A DNA stretch of 64,000 nucleotides from Abyssibius alkaniclasticus (GTDB lineage Bacteria > Pseudomonadota > Alphaproteobacteria > Rhodobacterales > Rhodobacteraceae), in NCBI RefSeq assembly GCF_020447305.1, contig NZ_CP095732.1:1210501-1274500 (forward strand), given 5' to 3'. A program made the translations under genes and the position numbers. The first letter of the stretch is position 1; every line of letters starts with the position of its first letter. Below are positions 42,603-51,746 of this stretch, in pieces. Below the pieces are notes generated by a model. It was not told the origin of the DNA. It ran no database searches and saw only the letters and a list, made by a program, of their open reading frames with translations.

Positions 42603-43559
42603 ATGATGAGCGATTCCAGTTGGACAGCGAACCCAGCACACGAGGCGCAATTCGGTGACTATATCGAATTGCTGAAGCCCCGTGTCATGCGGCTGGTGAT
42701 CTTCACGGCGGCCGTTGGTCTGCTGGTGGCGCCAAATGCGGTGCATCCTGTTGTTGCTCTGGCCGCCATATTGTGCATCGCCGTCGGGGCGGGGGCTTCG
42801 GGCGCGCTCAACATGTGGTGGGATGCCGATATTGACCGCTTGATGACACGGACCGCAAAGCGCCCCATACCTTCGGGCCGGGTCGCGGCGGGCGAGGCTT
42901 TGGCCATCGGGATAGCCCTGACGGGCTTCAGCGTGGTGCTGCTTGGCCTGTTTGCCAATCTGCTGGCCGCCGGGCTGCTGGCCTTTACAATCTTCTTTTA
43001 TGTCGTGGTCTACTCCATGTGGCTCAAGCGTATCACGCCGCAAAATATTGTCATTGGCGGCGCTGCAGGTGCCTTTCCGCCAATGATCGGCTGGGCCGTT
43101 GCCACGGGCGGTGTGGGCGTTGAAAGCCTGCTGATGTTCGCGCTGGTTTTCATGTGGACGCCGCCGCATTTCTGGGCGCTGGCGCTGTTTCGCAACGAGG
43201 ATTACAAGCGCGCCAATGTGCCGATGATGCCGGTCACACGCGGCGAGGTATCGACCCGCCGCCAGATCTTTGCCTATGCCGTTCTGCTGGCCCCGATCGC
43301 GATTGCACCGGCCTTTACCCAGATCGGCGGGCCGGTCTATTTCCTCCTTTCGCTTGTTCTGAACGCGATGTTCGTGTCTGGCGCCATCGGGCTGAGCCGC
43401 CGGACAGCCGAAATGGCCGCGGCAAGCAAATACCGCGCCGAGAAGCGTTTTTTCGGCTTTTCAATCCTGTATCTGTTCCTGCATTTCGTAGGGCTGTTGG
43501 CTGAAGCCGCATTGCGTGGCGTCAACCTCAATTGGGCCGCATGGCCGGTGGTGTTCTGA
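42603..43559 (+). CDS. ctaB: Protoheme IX farnesyltransferase (heme O synthase)
   Basis: A 318-residue UbiA-type prenyltransferase with about nine membrane helices that converts heme B to heme O for the oxidase. The two Asp-rich motifs are '[15 protein letters not shown]' and, later, '[15 protein letters not shown]'. The start at 42603 follows an AAGGAAG ribosome site; an upstream GTG adds nine unlikely residues. The stop overlaps the start of the next small gene (TGATG). Confidence 0.95.
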   Translation: MMSDSSWTANPAHEAQFGDYIELLKPRVMRLVIFTAAVGLLVAPNAVHPVVALAAILCIAVGAGASGALNMWWDADIDRLMTRTAKRPIPSGRVAAGEALAIGIALTGFSVVLLGLFANLLAAGLLAFTIFFYVVVYSMWLKRITPQNIVIGGAAGAFPPMIGWAVATGGVGVESLLMFALVFMWTPPHFWALALFRNEDYKRANVPMMPVTRGEVSTRRQIFAYAVLLAPIAIAPAFTQIGGPVYFLLSLVLNAMFVSGAIGLSRRTAEMAAASKYRAEKRFFGFSILYLFLHFVGLLAEAALRGVNLNWAAWPVVF

Positions 43560-43762
43560 TGACTGTATTTCGCGAACCGCACGAGCTTCATAAACGGCGC
43601 GCCAGCCGCAATATCGGGCTGGGCCTTGTGCTTGGCACCTTTGTCGTGGTGGTGTTTTCCGTTACCATTGTAAAAATGAGCCAACCGCAAGCCGAGAATC
43701 CGCGCGCGCCGAACTTCAACCCGAGCGCGGTTGCCGCAGAGGCCGCAGAGGCTGCCGAATGA
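43559..43762 (+). CDS. Small single-span membrane protein of the cta cluster (CoxF/CtaF-like)
   Basis: A 67-residue protein with a charged N terminus ('[14 protein letters not shown]'), one membrane helix ('[20 protein letters not shown]') and a short Pro/Ala-rich tail. Its start overlaps the ctaB stop and its stop overlaps the ctaG start, so it is translated as part of the oxidase assembly set. Small ORFs occupy this slot in Paracoccus and Rhodobacter. The protein is probably an assembly or chaperone helper, but no motif proves this. Confidence 0.72.
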   Translation: MTVFREPHELHKRRASRNIGLGLVLGTFVVVVFSVTIVKMSQPQAENPRAPNFNPSAVAAEAAEAAE

Positions 43763-44352
43763 GGGCGCGGAACAAAAATTCCGCTCTCGCCCTGCGGCTT
43801 TTGGCGATCGTGGTTTTCATGGTCGGCCTGTCCTTTGCTGCCGTGCCGCTTTACAACCTGTTTTGCAAGGTCACCGGCTTTGGCGGCACCACATCCACCG
43901 CCGATGCGGGCAGCGATGTCATCCTGAACGAAACCATCAGTATCCGCTTTGATGCCAGCATTGACCCGTCGATGGGCTGGGAGTTTCGCCCCGCACAGGG
44001 CGCGATGGATCTGCGCATTGGCGAAACCGGGCTGGCCTTTTACGAGGCCTATAACCCCACCGACCGCCCCATTGCCGGGCAGGCGGTTTATAACGTGACG
44101 CCATTTTCGGCGGGCGGGTATTTTACCAAAATCGACTGTTTCTGCTTCACCGAACAGTTGCTGATGCCCGGCGAACGGGTCATGATGCCGGTAACGTTCT
44201 TTGTCGATCCGGAAATCGTAACCGATGCCGAAGGCAAGTTCGTGCGTGAAATCACGCTGTCCTACGCCTTTGGCGAAATCGAATTGACCGAAGAAATGCG
44301 CTTGCGGATTGCCGAAGCCGCCCAGAATGACGAGAATGTCCCCATCAACTGA
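43759..44352 (+). CDS. ctaG: Cytochrome c oxidase assembly protein CtaG (Cox11)
   Basis: A 197-residue copper chaperone that inserts CuB into subunit I. One N-terminal membrane helix ('[22 protein letters not shown]') anchors a periplasmic immunoglobulin-like domain. Family marks are '[11 protein letters not shown]', '[16 protein letters not shown]' with the copper-binding Cys-Phe-Cys, and 'ITLSYAFG'. The start overlaps the preceding small gene. ctaE begins 34 bases downstream. Confidence 0.95.
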   Translation: MRARNKNSALALRLLAIVVFMVGLSFAAVPLYNLFCKVTGFGGTTSTADAGSDVILNETISIRFDASIDPSMGWEFRPAQGAMDLRIGETGLAFYEAYNPTDRPIAGQAVYNVTPFSAGGYFTKIDCFCFTEQLLMPGERVMMPVTFFVDPEIVTDAEGKFVREITLSYAFGEIELTEEMRLRIAEAAQNDENVPIN

Positions 44353-44386
44353 TGGCGACCGTGTGTGAATGAAGGACCCATAATCA

Positions 44387-45193
44387 ATGGCACATGAGAA
44401 GAACCACGACTATCACATCCTCAAGCCGAGCATCCTGCCGTTTCTGGGGGCGCTTTCGGCCTTTATCATGTTCTTTGGCGCCGTGCTGTGGATGAAAGGC
44501 AGCGCGCCCTACATGTTTGCCATCGGCCTCATTGGTGTGCTTTACACAATGTTCGACTGGTGGAAAGAGGTTGTGAAGGAAAGCCATGAGGGCGACCATA
44601 CGCCGGTTGTCGTGCTGGGTCTGCGCTATGGCGTGATTCTGTTCATCACCTCGGAAGTGATGTTCTTCTTCGCCTGGTTCTGGGCGTTCTTCAAAAACGC
44701 GCTCTATCCGATGAGCGACAATTACCCGGCGGTCAACGGTGTCTGGCCACCTGCCGGTATTGAAACCTTCGATCCCTGGCATCTGCCGCTGATCAACACG
44801 CTCATCCTACTGTGTTCGGGGGCTGCGGCAACCTGGGCCCACCATGCGATTGCACATGAAAACAACCGCAAAGACCTTGTGAACGGGCTGATCCTTGCCA
44901 TTGTGCTGGGCCTGCTCTTCACTTTCTTCCAGGCCTTTGAATATAGCGAAGCCGCCTTTGCCTTTGGCAGCGGCGAAAGCGTCTATGGTGGCGTGTTCTT
45001 CATGGCGACCGGGTTTCACGGCTTCCATGTCATCGTCGGCACGATCTTTTTGGCCGTTTGCCTGATCCGTGCGCTCAAAGGGCATTTCACACCCGAACGC
45101 CATGTCGGCTTTGAAGCCGCCGCTTGGTATTGGCACTTTGTTGATGTTGTCTGGCTGTTCCTGTTCATCTCTGTCTATATCTGGGGCGGCTGA
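44387..45193 (+). CDS. ctaE: Cytochrome c oxidase subunit III
   Basis: A 268-residue inner-membrane protein with seven helices. Recognisable segments are '[13 protein letters not shown]', '[15 protein letters not shown]', '[18 protein letters not shown]', '[11 protein letters not shown]' and the C-terminal '[23 protein letters not shown]'. The conserved Glu in 'SEVMFF' sits near the lipid cavity. A rho-independent terminator lies downstream, before surf1. Confidence 0.96.
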   Translation: MAHEKNHDYHILKPSILPFLGALSAFIMFFGAVLWMKGSAPYMFAIGLIGVLYTMFDWWKEVVKESHEGDHTPVVVLGLRYGVILFITSEVMFFFAWFWAFFKNALYPMSDNYPAVNGVWPPAGIETFDPWHLPLINTLILLCSGAAATWAHHAIAHENNRKDLVNGLILAIVLGLLFTFFQAFEYSEAAFAFGSGESVYGGVFFMATGFHGFHVIVGTIFLAVCLIRALKGHFTPERHVGFEAAAWYWHFVDVVWLFLFISVYIWGG

Positions 45194-45237
45194 GCTGACG
45201 CACTGGCGCTATTCGGGTCAGTAGCGCAACAAAACAC

Positions 45238-45267
45238 ACGCGGGTCCGGCAACGGGTCCGCGTTTTT
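45238..45267 (+). terminator. Rho-independent terminator or attenuator between ctaE and surf1
   Basis: ACGCGGGTCCG (45238-45248) pairs with CGGGTCCGCGT (45253-45263), an 11-bp RNA stem with two G-U wobbles closed by a GCAA tetraloop, followed by a run of five T ending at 45267. A smaller hairpin, GCGCTA (45206-45211) with TAGCGC (45222-45227), precedes it. Confidence 0.8.
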
Positions 45268-45281
45268 CCTTGGGGATTATC

Positions 45282-45953
45282 ATGAAACGCTATGTCTTTG
45301 CGCTGGTTCTGGGCCTGGTCGGCTGTGCGATTCTCATCTCGCTGGGCGTGTGGCAGTTGCAGCGCATGAATGTGAAGCTGGCCGCGATTGCCGAAATTGA
45401 CAGCCGTATTTCCAGCCCGCCCGTGCCCGTGCCGCTGGCGCCCGATGCGAAGCGCGACAAGTATCTTGCCGTGCAGGCCAGTGGACTGCTGCAGGATCAG
45501 GCGCTGCGCATCTATACCAGCCGCACGAACGAGGGCGCGGGCTACCGCATCATTCAGGTGTTCGAGACAGATGGCCGCCGTCTGATGGTTGATCGCGGCT
45601 TTCTGCCCATCGAGGCGGATTCCGACGTGACCGGCCCGGTTGCGGTTGACATAACGGGCAATCTGCACTGGCCCGATGAAACCTCATCCTGGACCCCGGC
45701 CCCCGATATTGCCCGCAATCGCTGGTTCGCGCGCGATGTGGCAACGATGGCGGCCGCGCTTGGCACCGAGCCTGTGCTGATTATTGCACGAACGCTTGAC
45801 CCTGACACCTTTACCGCGCGGCCTATTCCGGTAAGCTCCGCCGATGTGCCCAACAACCATTTGGAATATGTCATTACCTGGTTCTCACTCGCGCTGGTTT
45901 GGGCGGGGATGACAGTTTACCTGCTTTGGCGTATCAAGCGCCGGACAGCCTGA
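45282..45953 (+). CDS. SURF1-family cytochrome oxidase assembly protein
   Basis: A 223-residue protein with a membrane helix at each end ('FALVLGLVGCAILISLGVWQLQRM' in part; 'YVITWFSLALVWAGMTVYLLW') and a periplasmic loop containing 'GAGYRIIQVFETDGRRLMVDRGF'. SURF1 delivers heme A to subunit I. The start at 45282 is preferred over a codon four residues upstream. It sits behind a terminator, so it is either expressed by partial read-through or from its own promoter. thrC follows 11 bases later. Confidence 0.93.
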   Translation: MKRYVFALVLGLVGCAILISLGVWQLQRMNVKLAAIAEIDSRISSPPVPVPLAPDAKRDKYLAVQASGLLQDQALRIYTSRTNEGAGYRIIQVFETDGRRLMVDRGFLPIEADSDVTGPVAVDITGNLHWPDETSSWTPAPDIARNRWFARDVATMAAALGTEPVLIIARTLDPDTFTARPIPVSSADVPNNHLEYVITWFSLALVWAGMTVYLLWRIKRRTA

Positions 45954-45964
45954 TAGGAGTTTCA

Positions 45965-47359
45965 ATGCGCTATATCTCGACCCGTGGGCAGGCCCCCAGC
46001 CTGAGCTTTGAAGACGCGATGCTGACAGGGTTGGCGCGCGACGGCGGGCTGTATGTGCCTGAAACCTGGCCGCAGATAAGCCATGACGAGATTGCCGCGC
46101 TGGCAGGCAAAAGCTATGAAGATGTGGCATTCGCCGTGATGCGCCCCTTTGTGGGCGACACATTCAGCGATGACGAGTTCCGCAAGATCATCAAGGCCGC
46201 CTATGGCCGTTTTCGCCATGCGGCCCGCGTGCCGCTGGTGCAGATCGGCAGCAACGAATTTCTGATGGAGCTGCATCACGGCCCGACGCTGGCCTTCAAG
46301 GATGTGGCGATGCAGCTCATTGGCCAGATGTTTGAAGTCGCGCTTGCCCGCAGGGGCGAACGGGTCACGATTGTTGGGGCCACCAGCGGCGATACCGGCA
46401 GCGCCGCGATTGAAGCCTTTCGCGGGCTCGATGCGGTGGATGTGTTCATCCTGTTTCCGCATGGCCGCGTTTCCGACGTGCAGCGCCGACAGATGACCAC
46501 ACCGGCCGAGGCCAATGTTCATGCGCTGGCCGTTGATGGCGATTTTGATGAATGTCAGGCGCGGCTCAAGGACATGTTCAACGATTTCGCGTTTCGTGAC
46601 GATGTGCGCCTTGCCGGCGTCAACTCGATCAACTGGGCGCGGGTTCTGGCGCAGGTGGTGTATTACTTCACCAGCGCCGTGGCGCTTGGCGCGCCGCACC
46701 GCAAGATCAGCTTCACCGTGCCGACCGGCAATTTCGGCGATATCTTTGCGGGCTATGTGGCCAAACGCATGGGCCTGCCGATTGACCGGCTTGTTGTGGC
46801 CACCAACCGCAACGATATTCTGCATCGCGGGTTGCAAAGCGGCGTGTTTGCCAAGGAAGGCGTGGCGCCCTCCATCAGCCCGTCGATGGATATTCAGGTG
46901 TCATCGAATTTCGAACGGCTGCTGTTTGATCTTTACGACCGTGAAGGCAGCGCGGTGGCGCAGCTTATGGATGATCAATCCGCCAAGGGCAGCTTTACCC
47001 TGTCGCAAGGTGCCGCCGAACGCTTGCGCGCCGAGTTTGACTCTGGCCGGTGTGACGAGGCTGAAACCAGCGCGACGATCAAGCGTGTTTACGCAGAAAC
47101 CGGCGAGATGATCTGCCCGCATTCCGCCGTGGGCGTGAAGGTGGCGCAGGATTGCCGTGGCGATAGCGTGGTGCCTATGGTCGTGCTGGCCACCGCCCAT
47201 GCCGCCAAATTCCCCGATGCGGTTGAGGCGGCGACAGGCACGCGCCCCGGCCTGCCACCGCATATGGCCGATTTGTTCGACCGGGCAGAGCGGCAGACCC
47301 GCGTCGCCAATGATCTTGCGGCGCTGAAGGCCATTGTGCGCGAAAGGAGCCGCCGATGA
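45965..47359 (+). CDS. thrC: Threonine synthase
   Basis: A 464-residue PLP enzyme that turns O-phosphohomoserine into threonine. The N terminus 'MRYISTRGQAPSLSFEDAML' is diagnostic, and Lys112 in 'HHGPTLAFKDVAMQL' should bind PLP. The phosphate loop is 'GATSGDTGSAAIEA'. It is the longer bacterial class (about 460 residues). The start at 45965 has an AGGAG ribosome site; the frame extends into surf1. Its stop overlaps the M16 peptidase start (ATGA). Confidence 0.95.
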   Translation: MRYISTRGQAPSLSFEDAMLTGLARDGGLYVPETWPQISHDEIAALAGKSYEDVAFAVMRPFVGDTFSDDEFRKIIKAAYGRFRHAARVPLVQIGSNEFLMELHHGPTLAFKDVAMQLIGQMFEVALARRGERVTIVGATSGDTGSAAIEAFRGLDAVDVFILFPHGRVSDVQRRQMTTPAEANVHALAVDGDFDECQARLKDMFNDFAFRDDVRLAGVNSINWARVLAQVVYYFTSAVALGAPHRKISFTVPTGNFGDIFAGYVAKRMGLPIDRLVVATNRNDILHRGLQSGVFAKEGVAPSISPSMDIQVSSNFERLLFDLYDREGSAVAQLMDDQSAKGSFTLSQGAAERLRAEFDSGRCDEAETSATIKRVYAETGEMICPHSAVGVKVAQDCRGDSVVPMVVLATAHAAKFPDAVEAATGTRPGLPPHMADLFDRAERQTRVANDLAALKAIVRERSRR

Positions 47360-48615
47360 GCGTGCAAACCCATGTGCTTGAGTCAGGGCTGACCATTGTC
47401 ACCGAGGCGATGGACCATCTGGAATCCGCCTCGCTCGGCTTTTGGGTCGGGGTTGGCACGCGGCATGAAACGCTGGCGCAGAACGGCATTGCGCATTTCA
47501 TGGAGCATATGGCGTTCAAGGGCACGCAGCGGCGCTCGGCCCTGCAAATCGCCGAGGCGATTGAGGATGTTGGCGGCTATCTGAACGCCTATACCAGCCG
47601 CGATACCACCGCCTATTACAGCCGCGTGCTGGCGGGCGATGTGCCGCTGGCGCTGGATGTGCTGGGCGATATTCTGCTGGAGCCCACCCTGGCCGATGCC
47701 GAGGTGGAAATCGAGCGCGGGGTGATTTTGCAGGAAATCGGCCAGACGCTTGATACGCCCGATGATATCATTTTCGACTGGTTGCAGGAAATCGCCTATC
47801 CGAACCAGCCGATGGGCCGTTCGATTTTGGGAACCGAGGAACGCGTGCGCGGCTTTCAGCGCGACGATCTGGCCAGCTTCATCGGCCAGCATTACAGCCC
47901 CGACCGAATGGTTCTGGCGGCTGCCGGCGCGGTTGATCATGATGCGATTGTAAAACAGGCCGAGGCGATCTTTGCCTCTGCCGCCAACCGCCCCGCGCCT
48001 GAGGTTGCCCCGGCGCAATATCAGGGTGGCGAGCGGCGCGAAGTAAAAGATCTGGAGCAGGCGCATATGAGCCTGTGCCTGCCCGCCCCTGCCTATCAGG
48101 ATGCCAGTTTCTTTGATGCGCAGGTGTTTGCGCTGGCGCTTGGTGGCGGCATGTCCTCGCGGCTGTTTCAGGAATTGCGCGAAAAGCGCGGGCTTTGCTA
48201 TTCGATCATGGCCAGTGCCAGCGCGGGCAACGATAATGGTTTGCTGACCATTTACGCAGGCACATCCGAGGCTGACCTTGCCGAGCTTTCCACCGTCACG
48301 ATTGATGAAATCCGCCGCGCGGTCGATGACCTGAGCCAGGCCGAGATTGACCGCGCGCGCGTGCAGCTGAAAGCCGGTATGCTGATGGGGCTGGAAGGCG
48401 CCAGCGCACGGGCCGAACGGCTTGCGCGCTCTACCGCCATTTGGGGCCGGATCATTCCGCTCAGCGAAACCGTGGCCAAGATCGATGCGGTAAGCCGGCA
48501 AACCGTGCGCGATTTTGGCGCAACGCTGCTCAACCAGCCGATGGCCGGCGCGCTTTATGGCCCGATTGGCCGCGCCCCCAGCATTGCTGCGCTTTCCGCG
48601 CGGCTGGCCGCCTGA
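47356..48615 (+). CDS. M16-family zinc peptidase (mitochondrial processing peptidase-like)
   Basis: A 419-residue inverzincin peptidase. The zinc-binding His-Phe-Met-Glu-His lies at residues 47-51, with the third ligand expected in the 'ADAEVEIERGVILQEI' helix about 75 residues later. The C-terminal half has the glycine-rich 'LGGGMSSRLFQELREKRGLCYSI'-type loop, seen in part, of processing peptidases. No signal peptide is present, so it is cytoplasmic. It is coupled to thrC and followed after three bases by a GNAT gene. Confidence 0.92.
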   Translation: MSVQTHVLESGLTIVTEAMDHLESASLGFWVGVGTRHETLAQNGIAHFMEHMAFKGTQRRSALQIAEAIEDVGGYLNAYTSRDTTAYYSRVLAGDVPLALDVLGDILLEPTLADAEVEIERGVILQEIGQTLDTPDDIIFDWLQEIAYPNQPMGRSILGTEERVRGFQRDDLASFIGQHYSPDRMVLAAAGAVDHDAIVKQAEAIFASAANRPAPEVAPAQYQGGERREVKDLEQAHMSLCLPAPAYQDASFFDAQVFALALGGGMSSRLFQELREKRGLCYSIMASASAGNDNGLLTIYAGTSEADLAELSTVTIDEIRRAVDDLSQAEIDRARVQLKAGMLMGLEGASARAERLARSTAIWGRIIPLSETVAKIDAVSRQTVRDFGATLLNQPMAGALYGPIGRAPSIAALSARLAA

Positions 48616-48618
48616 GCG

Positions 48619-49203
48619 GTGCTTTGGGCGCGCAAAGCCAAACAATTGCGCGGCGCGCGCATTACATTGCGTTTGCCCGTTATGGCCGACCATGCCAACT
48701 GGCGCGGGCTGCGTTTGAAAAGCAGCGCCTTTCTTGCCCCCTGGGAGCCGCTGCGCGATAGCGATTTTCTGGGGCGCGGCGCCTTTCGCAACCGTGTCTG
48801 GTGGGCGCGGCGCAGCGCCGAGCAGGACCGAGGGCTGAGCTTTCTGATCTTTCGCAACGATGACGGGTGCCTGCTGGGCGGCATCACGCTGGACAATATC
48901 CGCCGTGGCCCGGCAATGGCGGGCAGCCTTGGCTACTGGATGGGGCAGGAATTTACCAACCAGGGCTATATGACCGAGGCCGTAAAGCTGGTGGTTGACC
49001 ATGCCTTCAGCCAGCTGAACCTCAGCCGCGTCGAGGCCGCCTGCCTGCCGGAAAACGCCGCCTCGCGCGCGGTTCTGGAACGCTGCGGCTTCAAATATGA
49101 AGGTGTGGCGCAAAGCTATCTGCAAATTGCCGGGCGCTGGCGCACACATGTGCTATATGCCAGCTTGCGGCGCGACCGTCGCGGCAAGACCGATGCGGGC
49201 TAG
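48619..49203 (+). CDS. GNAT-family N-acetyltransferase (RimJ-like)
   Basis: A 194-residue acetyltransferase starting at GTG 48619. 'RLPVMADHANWRGLRLKSSAFLAPWEP' (seen in part) and 'GSLGYWMGQEFTNQGYMTEAVKLVV' place it with RimJ, which acetylates the N terminus of ribosomal protein S5. The C-terminal 'NAASRAVLERCGFKYEGVAQSYL' helix-strand is typical. The first 20 residues are poorly conserved, and ATG 48682 ('MADHANWRG') is a possible shorter start. It sits in the thrC-peptidase transcript. Confidence 0.85.
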   Translation: MLWARKAKQLRGARITLRLPVMADHANWRGLRLKSSAFLAPWEPLRDSDFLGRGAFRNRVWWARRSAEQDRGLSFLIFRNDDGCLLGGITLDNIRRGPAMAGSLGYWMGQEFTNQGYMTEAVKLVVDHAFSQLNLSRVEAACLPENAASRAVLERCGFKYEGVAQSYLQIAGRWRTHVLYASLRRDRRGKTDAG

Positions 49204-49211
49204 GGGGTGAA

Positions 49212-50624
49212 ATGCTGCTGAACGACGCCAATGAAGCCCTTTTGCGCGACATCAAGGCCATTGTCGGCGATATCGGAATGCGCCCCCCCAGCCATGATGA
49301 CCTGCACGAGCCACGCGGGCTGGTTGTTGGCCGCGCGGCCGCAACCGTGCGCCCCTCGAATACGACCGAGGTTTCTGCTGTTCTCAAGCTTTGCCACGCG
49401 GCGCGGGTCGGGGTTGTTCCGCTGGGCGGCGGCACGGGGCTGACAGGCGCGCGCAGCCTGGTTGACGGGGCACTGCCGATACTGCTGTCGCTCGACCGGA
49501 TGAAGACCATTCGCAGGAAGGATGCCGACGCCCAAAGCCTGACGGTTGAAGCCGGTGCGATTTTGCAGAATGTGCAGGATGTGGCGGCTGATATGGGGCT
49601 GCTTTTCCCGCTTAGCCTCGCCTCGGAGGGGTCAGCGCAAATTGGTGGCGTGCTAAGCACCAATGCGGGCGGGGTGAATGTGCTGCGCTACGGCAATGCG
49701 CGCGACCTGTGCCTTGGGCTGGAAGTTGTGCTGGCCGACGGGCGCATCTGGCACGGGTTGAGCGGGCTGCACAAAGACAATACCGGCTATGATTTTCGCC
49801 ATCTGATGATCGGGGCCGAGGGCACTTTGGGCGTGATCACCGCCGCCGTGCTGCGGCTGTTTGCGCAACCGACCCAGCGGCTGGCCGCGTGGATTGCTGT
49901 GGACAGCCCCAAAGCGGCGCTGGCGCTGCTTGGCCGGATGCGCGCGGATTTGGGCGATGTCATTTCCGCCTATGAACTGATTGATCGCACGGGGCTGGAA
50001 TTTCTGGGTGAGGCCGGTGTGATGGCGCTGCCTGCTGGTCTGCCCGATAGCCCGTGGGTGGTGCTGATGGAGTGCGGTGCAGGGCCGGGCGAAGATCTGG
50101 GCGCACGCATCGAGGCGGCCCTGGGCGCGGCATTTGAAGCCGGGCTTTGCCAGGATGCGTTGATGTCGCAATCCGAAGCGCAGCGCGCGCGCTTCTGGCA
50201 GATGCGCGAACGAATCCCCGAAGCGAACCGCGCTATCGGGGCGGTGTCGAGCCATGATATCGCGCTGCCGCTTGCAGCTATCCCCGCTTTCATTGATGCC
50301 GCGCGCGGCGCGATCGACCCTGTGCTGCGCATCAACTGCTTCGGCCATCTGGGCGATGGCAACCTGCATTTCAACATTTTCCCGCCGCAGGGCAAAAAGG
50401 GCCGCGATTATCGCGAACATGCCGATGGCGTGAAGCGCGCGGTCTATGACCTTGTGGCCAGATATGGCGGCAGTTTCAGCGCCGAACACGGCATCGGGCG
50501 GCTGAAGCTGAACGAGCTGCGCCGCTATGGCGACCCGGTGAAGCTGGAGATGATGCGCGCAGTCAAGGCGGCACTGGACCCGGCGGGAATTTTGAACCCC
50601 GGCGCGCTGGTGCCCGAGGGCTGA
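49212..50624 (+). CDS. FAD-binding oxidase/dehydrogenase for a D-2-hydroxyacid (GlcD/D2HGDH-like)
   Basis: A 470-residue flavoprotein of the PCMH family. The FAD domain has 'VVPLGGGTGLTGARSL'-type sequence and 'SLASEGSAQIGGVLSTNAGG', followed by 'GYDFRHLMIGAEGTLGVIT'. The C-terminal domain has 'INCFGHLGDGNLHFNIF', whose His residues bind the metal and substrate carboxylate, and 'SAEHGIGRLKL'. This architecture matches D-2-hydroxyglutarate and D-lactate dehydrogenases; the substrate is not certain. A family repeat or terminator-like element follows its stop. Confidence 0.88.
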   Translation: MLLNDANEALLRDIKAIVGDIGMRPPSHDDLHEPRGLVVGRAAATVRPSNTTEVSAVLKLCHAARVGVVPLGGGTGLTGARSLVDGALPILLSLDRMKTIRRKDADAQSLTVEAGAILQNVQDVAADMGLLFPLSLASEGSAQIGGVLSTNAGGVNVLRYGNARDLCLGLEVVLADGRIWHGLSGLHKDNTGYDFRHLMIGAEGTLGVITAAVLRLFAQPTQRLAAWIAVDSPKAALALLGRMRADLGDVISAYELIDRTGLEFLGEAGVMALPAGLPDSPWVVLMECGAGPGEDLGARIEAALGAAFEAGLCQDALMSQSEAQRARFWQMRERIPEANRAIGAVSSHDIALPLAAIPAFIDAARGAIDPVLRINCFGHLGDGNLHFNIFPPQGKKGRDYREHADGVKRAVYDLVARYGGSFSAEHGIGRLKLNELRRYGDPVKLEMMRAVKAALDPAGILNPGALVPEG

Positions 50625-50629
50625 GCCTT

Positions 50630-50681
50630 GCCGCGCGGGCAGATGCCTCCGGCGGGGATATTTTTAAGCAAAAGATGAGGG
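50630..50681. repeat. Probable Rhodobacterales intergenic repeat, terminator-like
   Basis: The stretch contains GCAGATGCCTCCGGCGGGG, ATATTTTTA and AAGATGAGG. From memory this resembles a short repeat often found after genes in Rhodobacteraceae genomes. A small hairpin (CCTC, loop CGGC, GGGG at 50646-50657) followed by ATATTTTT would act as a terminator between the convergent oxidase and GNAT genes. Only one copy was noticed in this window. Confidence 0.5.
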
Positions 50682-50697
50682 TTTTGCAGGTTGACGA

Positions 50698-51204
50698 TTA
50701 GGGCAATTGCAGCTGGAACAGCGTGCCTGTCGGGCTTTGCGGGTTGGGTCGCGCCGTAAAGCCCGCCTTTTTTAGCACGCGCGCCGAAGCGGGATTGTCT
50801 GCGTCAACACCAGCCAATAGCTTTATTGCCGGGAAATTTGCGCGGCAGAACGTGATGAAACCTTCAAGGAGTTCGGTCGCAAAACCCTGCCCCCAGTTTG
50901 GTTCTGCGATCAGATAGCCAAGATGACAGTCAGGCGTGGCCGCGGGTTCAATATGCAGCAGCATGAGCCCGATGAGTGCCGTCTTGTCCCGGTCGCGGAT
51001 GACAAGAACATCGCTATTGGCGGATTGGGTTGCGATCCATTCCGTGATGGACCGGCCTTTCAGTTGAAGCGAGGGCGGGAGGGGCGCCAGCACAGGCGGC
51101 GTTAGAATCTGGCTGAGTTCTGCCTTGAAACCACGCGGGTTTGCAAGCGCGTCTTGGATGGGCAGAACACGCAACCGTGGTGTTGAAAACGCCAGTCGGG
51201 GCAC
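50698..51204 (-). CDS. GNAT-family N-acetyltransferase
   Basis: A 168-residue acetyltransferase. 'FSTPRLRVLPI' opens the RimJ/RimL-like pattern, 'LGYLIAEPNWGQGFATELLEGF' is the acetyl-CoA loop, and 'NPASARVLKKAGF' is the closing motif. Its start lies two bases after the apt stop on the same strand, so it is the last gene of the mtnP-nadR-apt operon. The substrate is unknown. Confidence 0.84.
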   Translation of the reverse strand: MPRLAFSTPRLRVLPIQDALANPRGFKAELSQILTPPVLAPLPPSLQLKGRSITEWIATQSANSDVLVIRDRDKTALIGLMLLHIEPAATPDCHLGYLIAEPNWGQGFATELLEGFITFCRANFPAIKLLAGVDADNPASARVLKKAGFTARPNPQSPTGTLFQLQLP

Positions 51205-51206
51205 GG

Positions 51207-51746
51207 CTAATCGCCTTCAAACTCACACAGGCTATGCACATCCATGCCCATTTTGGCCAACCTTGCGCGGCCGCCAAGGTCGGGCAGGTCGATGACAAAG
51301 GCGCTGGAGACGACCTTGCCGCCGAGCCGTTCGATCAGGCGGATGCCCGCTTCGGCGGTGCCGCCGGTGGCCAAAAGATCATCGACCATCAAGATACGTT
51401 CACCGGGTTCAATCGCGTCGGTATGAAGCTCCATCACCGCCTCGCCATATTCAAGCTGATAGGCTTGTTCCACCGTTTCCCCCGGCAGCTTGCCCTTCTT
51501 GCGGATCGGCACGAAGCCCACGCCAAGCTGGTGGGCAACCGCGCCGCCAAGGATGAAGCCGCGTGCTTCCAGCCCGGCAACCTTGTCGATTTTCTGGCCG
51601 GCATAGGGGTGCAAAAGCTGGTCGATAGCGATGCGAAAGCCGCGTGCATCGGCAAACAGCGTGGTGACATCGCGGAACATGATGCCCTTATGCGGAAAAT
51701 CGGGGATGGTGCGGATATAGTCGCGCACGGTTTTGCTGTTGGGCAT
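51207..51746 (-). CDS. apt: Adenine phosphoribosyltransferase
   Basis: A 179-residue enzyme that joins adenine to PRPP to form AMP. The type I PRTase site is '[17 protein letters not shown]' (PRPP loop), with '[15 protein letters not shown]' near the N terminus and '[12 protein letters not shown]' between. The ATG at 51746 overlaps the upstream gene's stop (TGATG). The adenine released by the nearby mtnP product is the natural substrate, so the two work in sequence. Confidence 0.95.
   Translation of the reverse strand: MPNSKTVRDYIRTIPDFPHKGIMFRDVTTLFADARGFRIAIDQLLHPYAGQKIDKVAGLEARGFILGGAVAHQLGVGFVPIRKKGKLPGETVEQAYQLEYGEAVMELHTDAIEPGERILMVDDLLATGGTAEAGIRLIERLGGKVVSSAFVIDLPDLGGRARLAKMGMDVHSLCEFEGD

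Noticed and set aside
45206-45267. tRNA-like cloverleaf from the two hairpins after ctaE
   Set aside because: There are only two stems, no TTCRA T-loop and no acceptor pairing; the second stem with its T-run is a terminator.
47383-49149. 588-codon open frame antisense to the M16 peptidase and GNAT
   Set aside because: Crosses the boundary of two genuine genes and has no recognisable domain.
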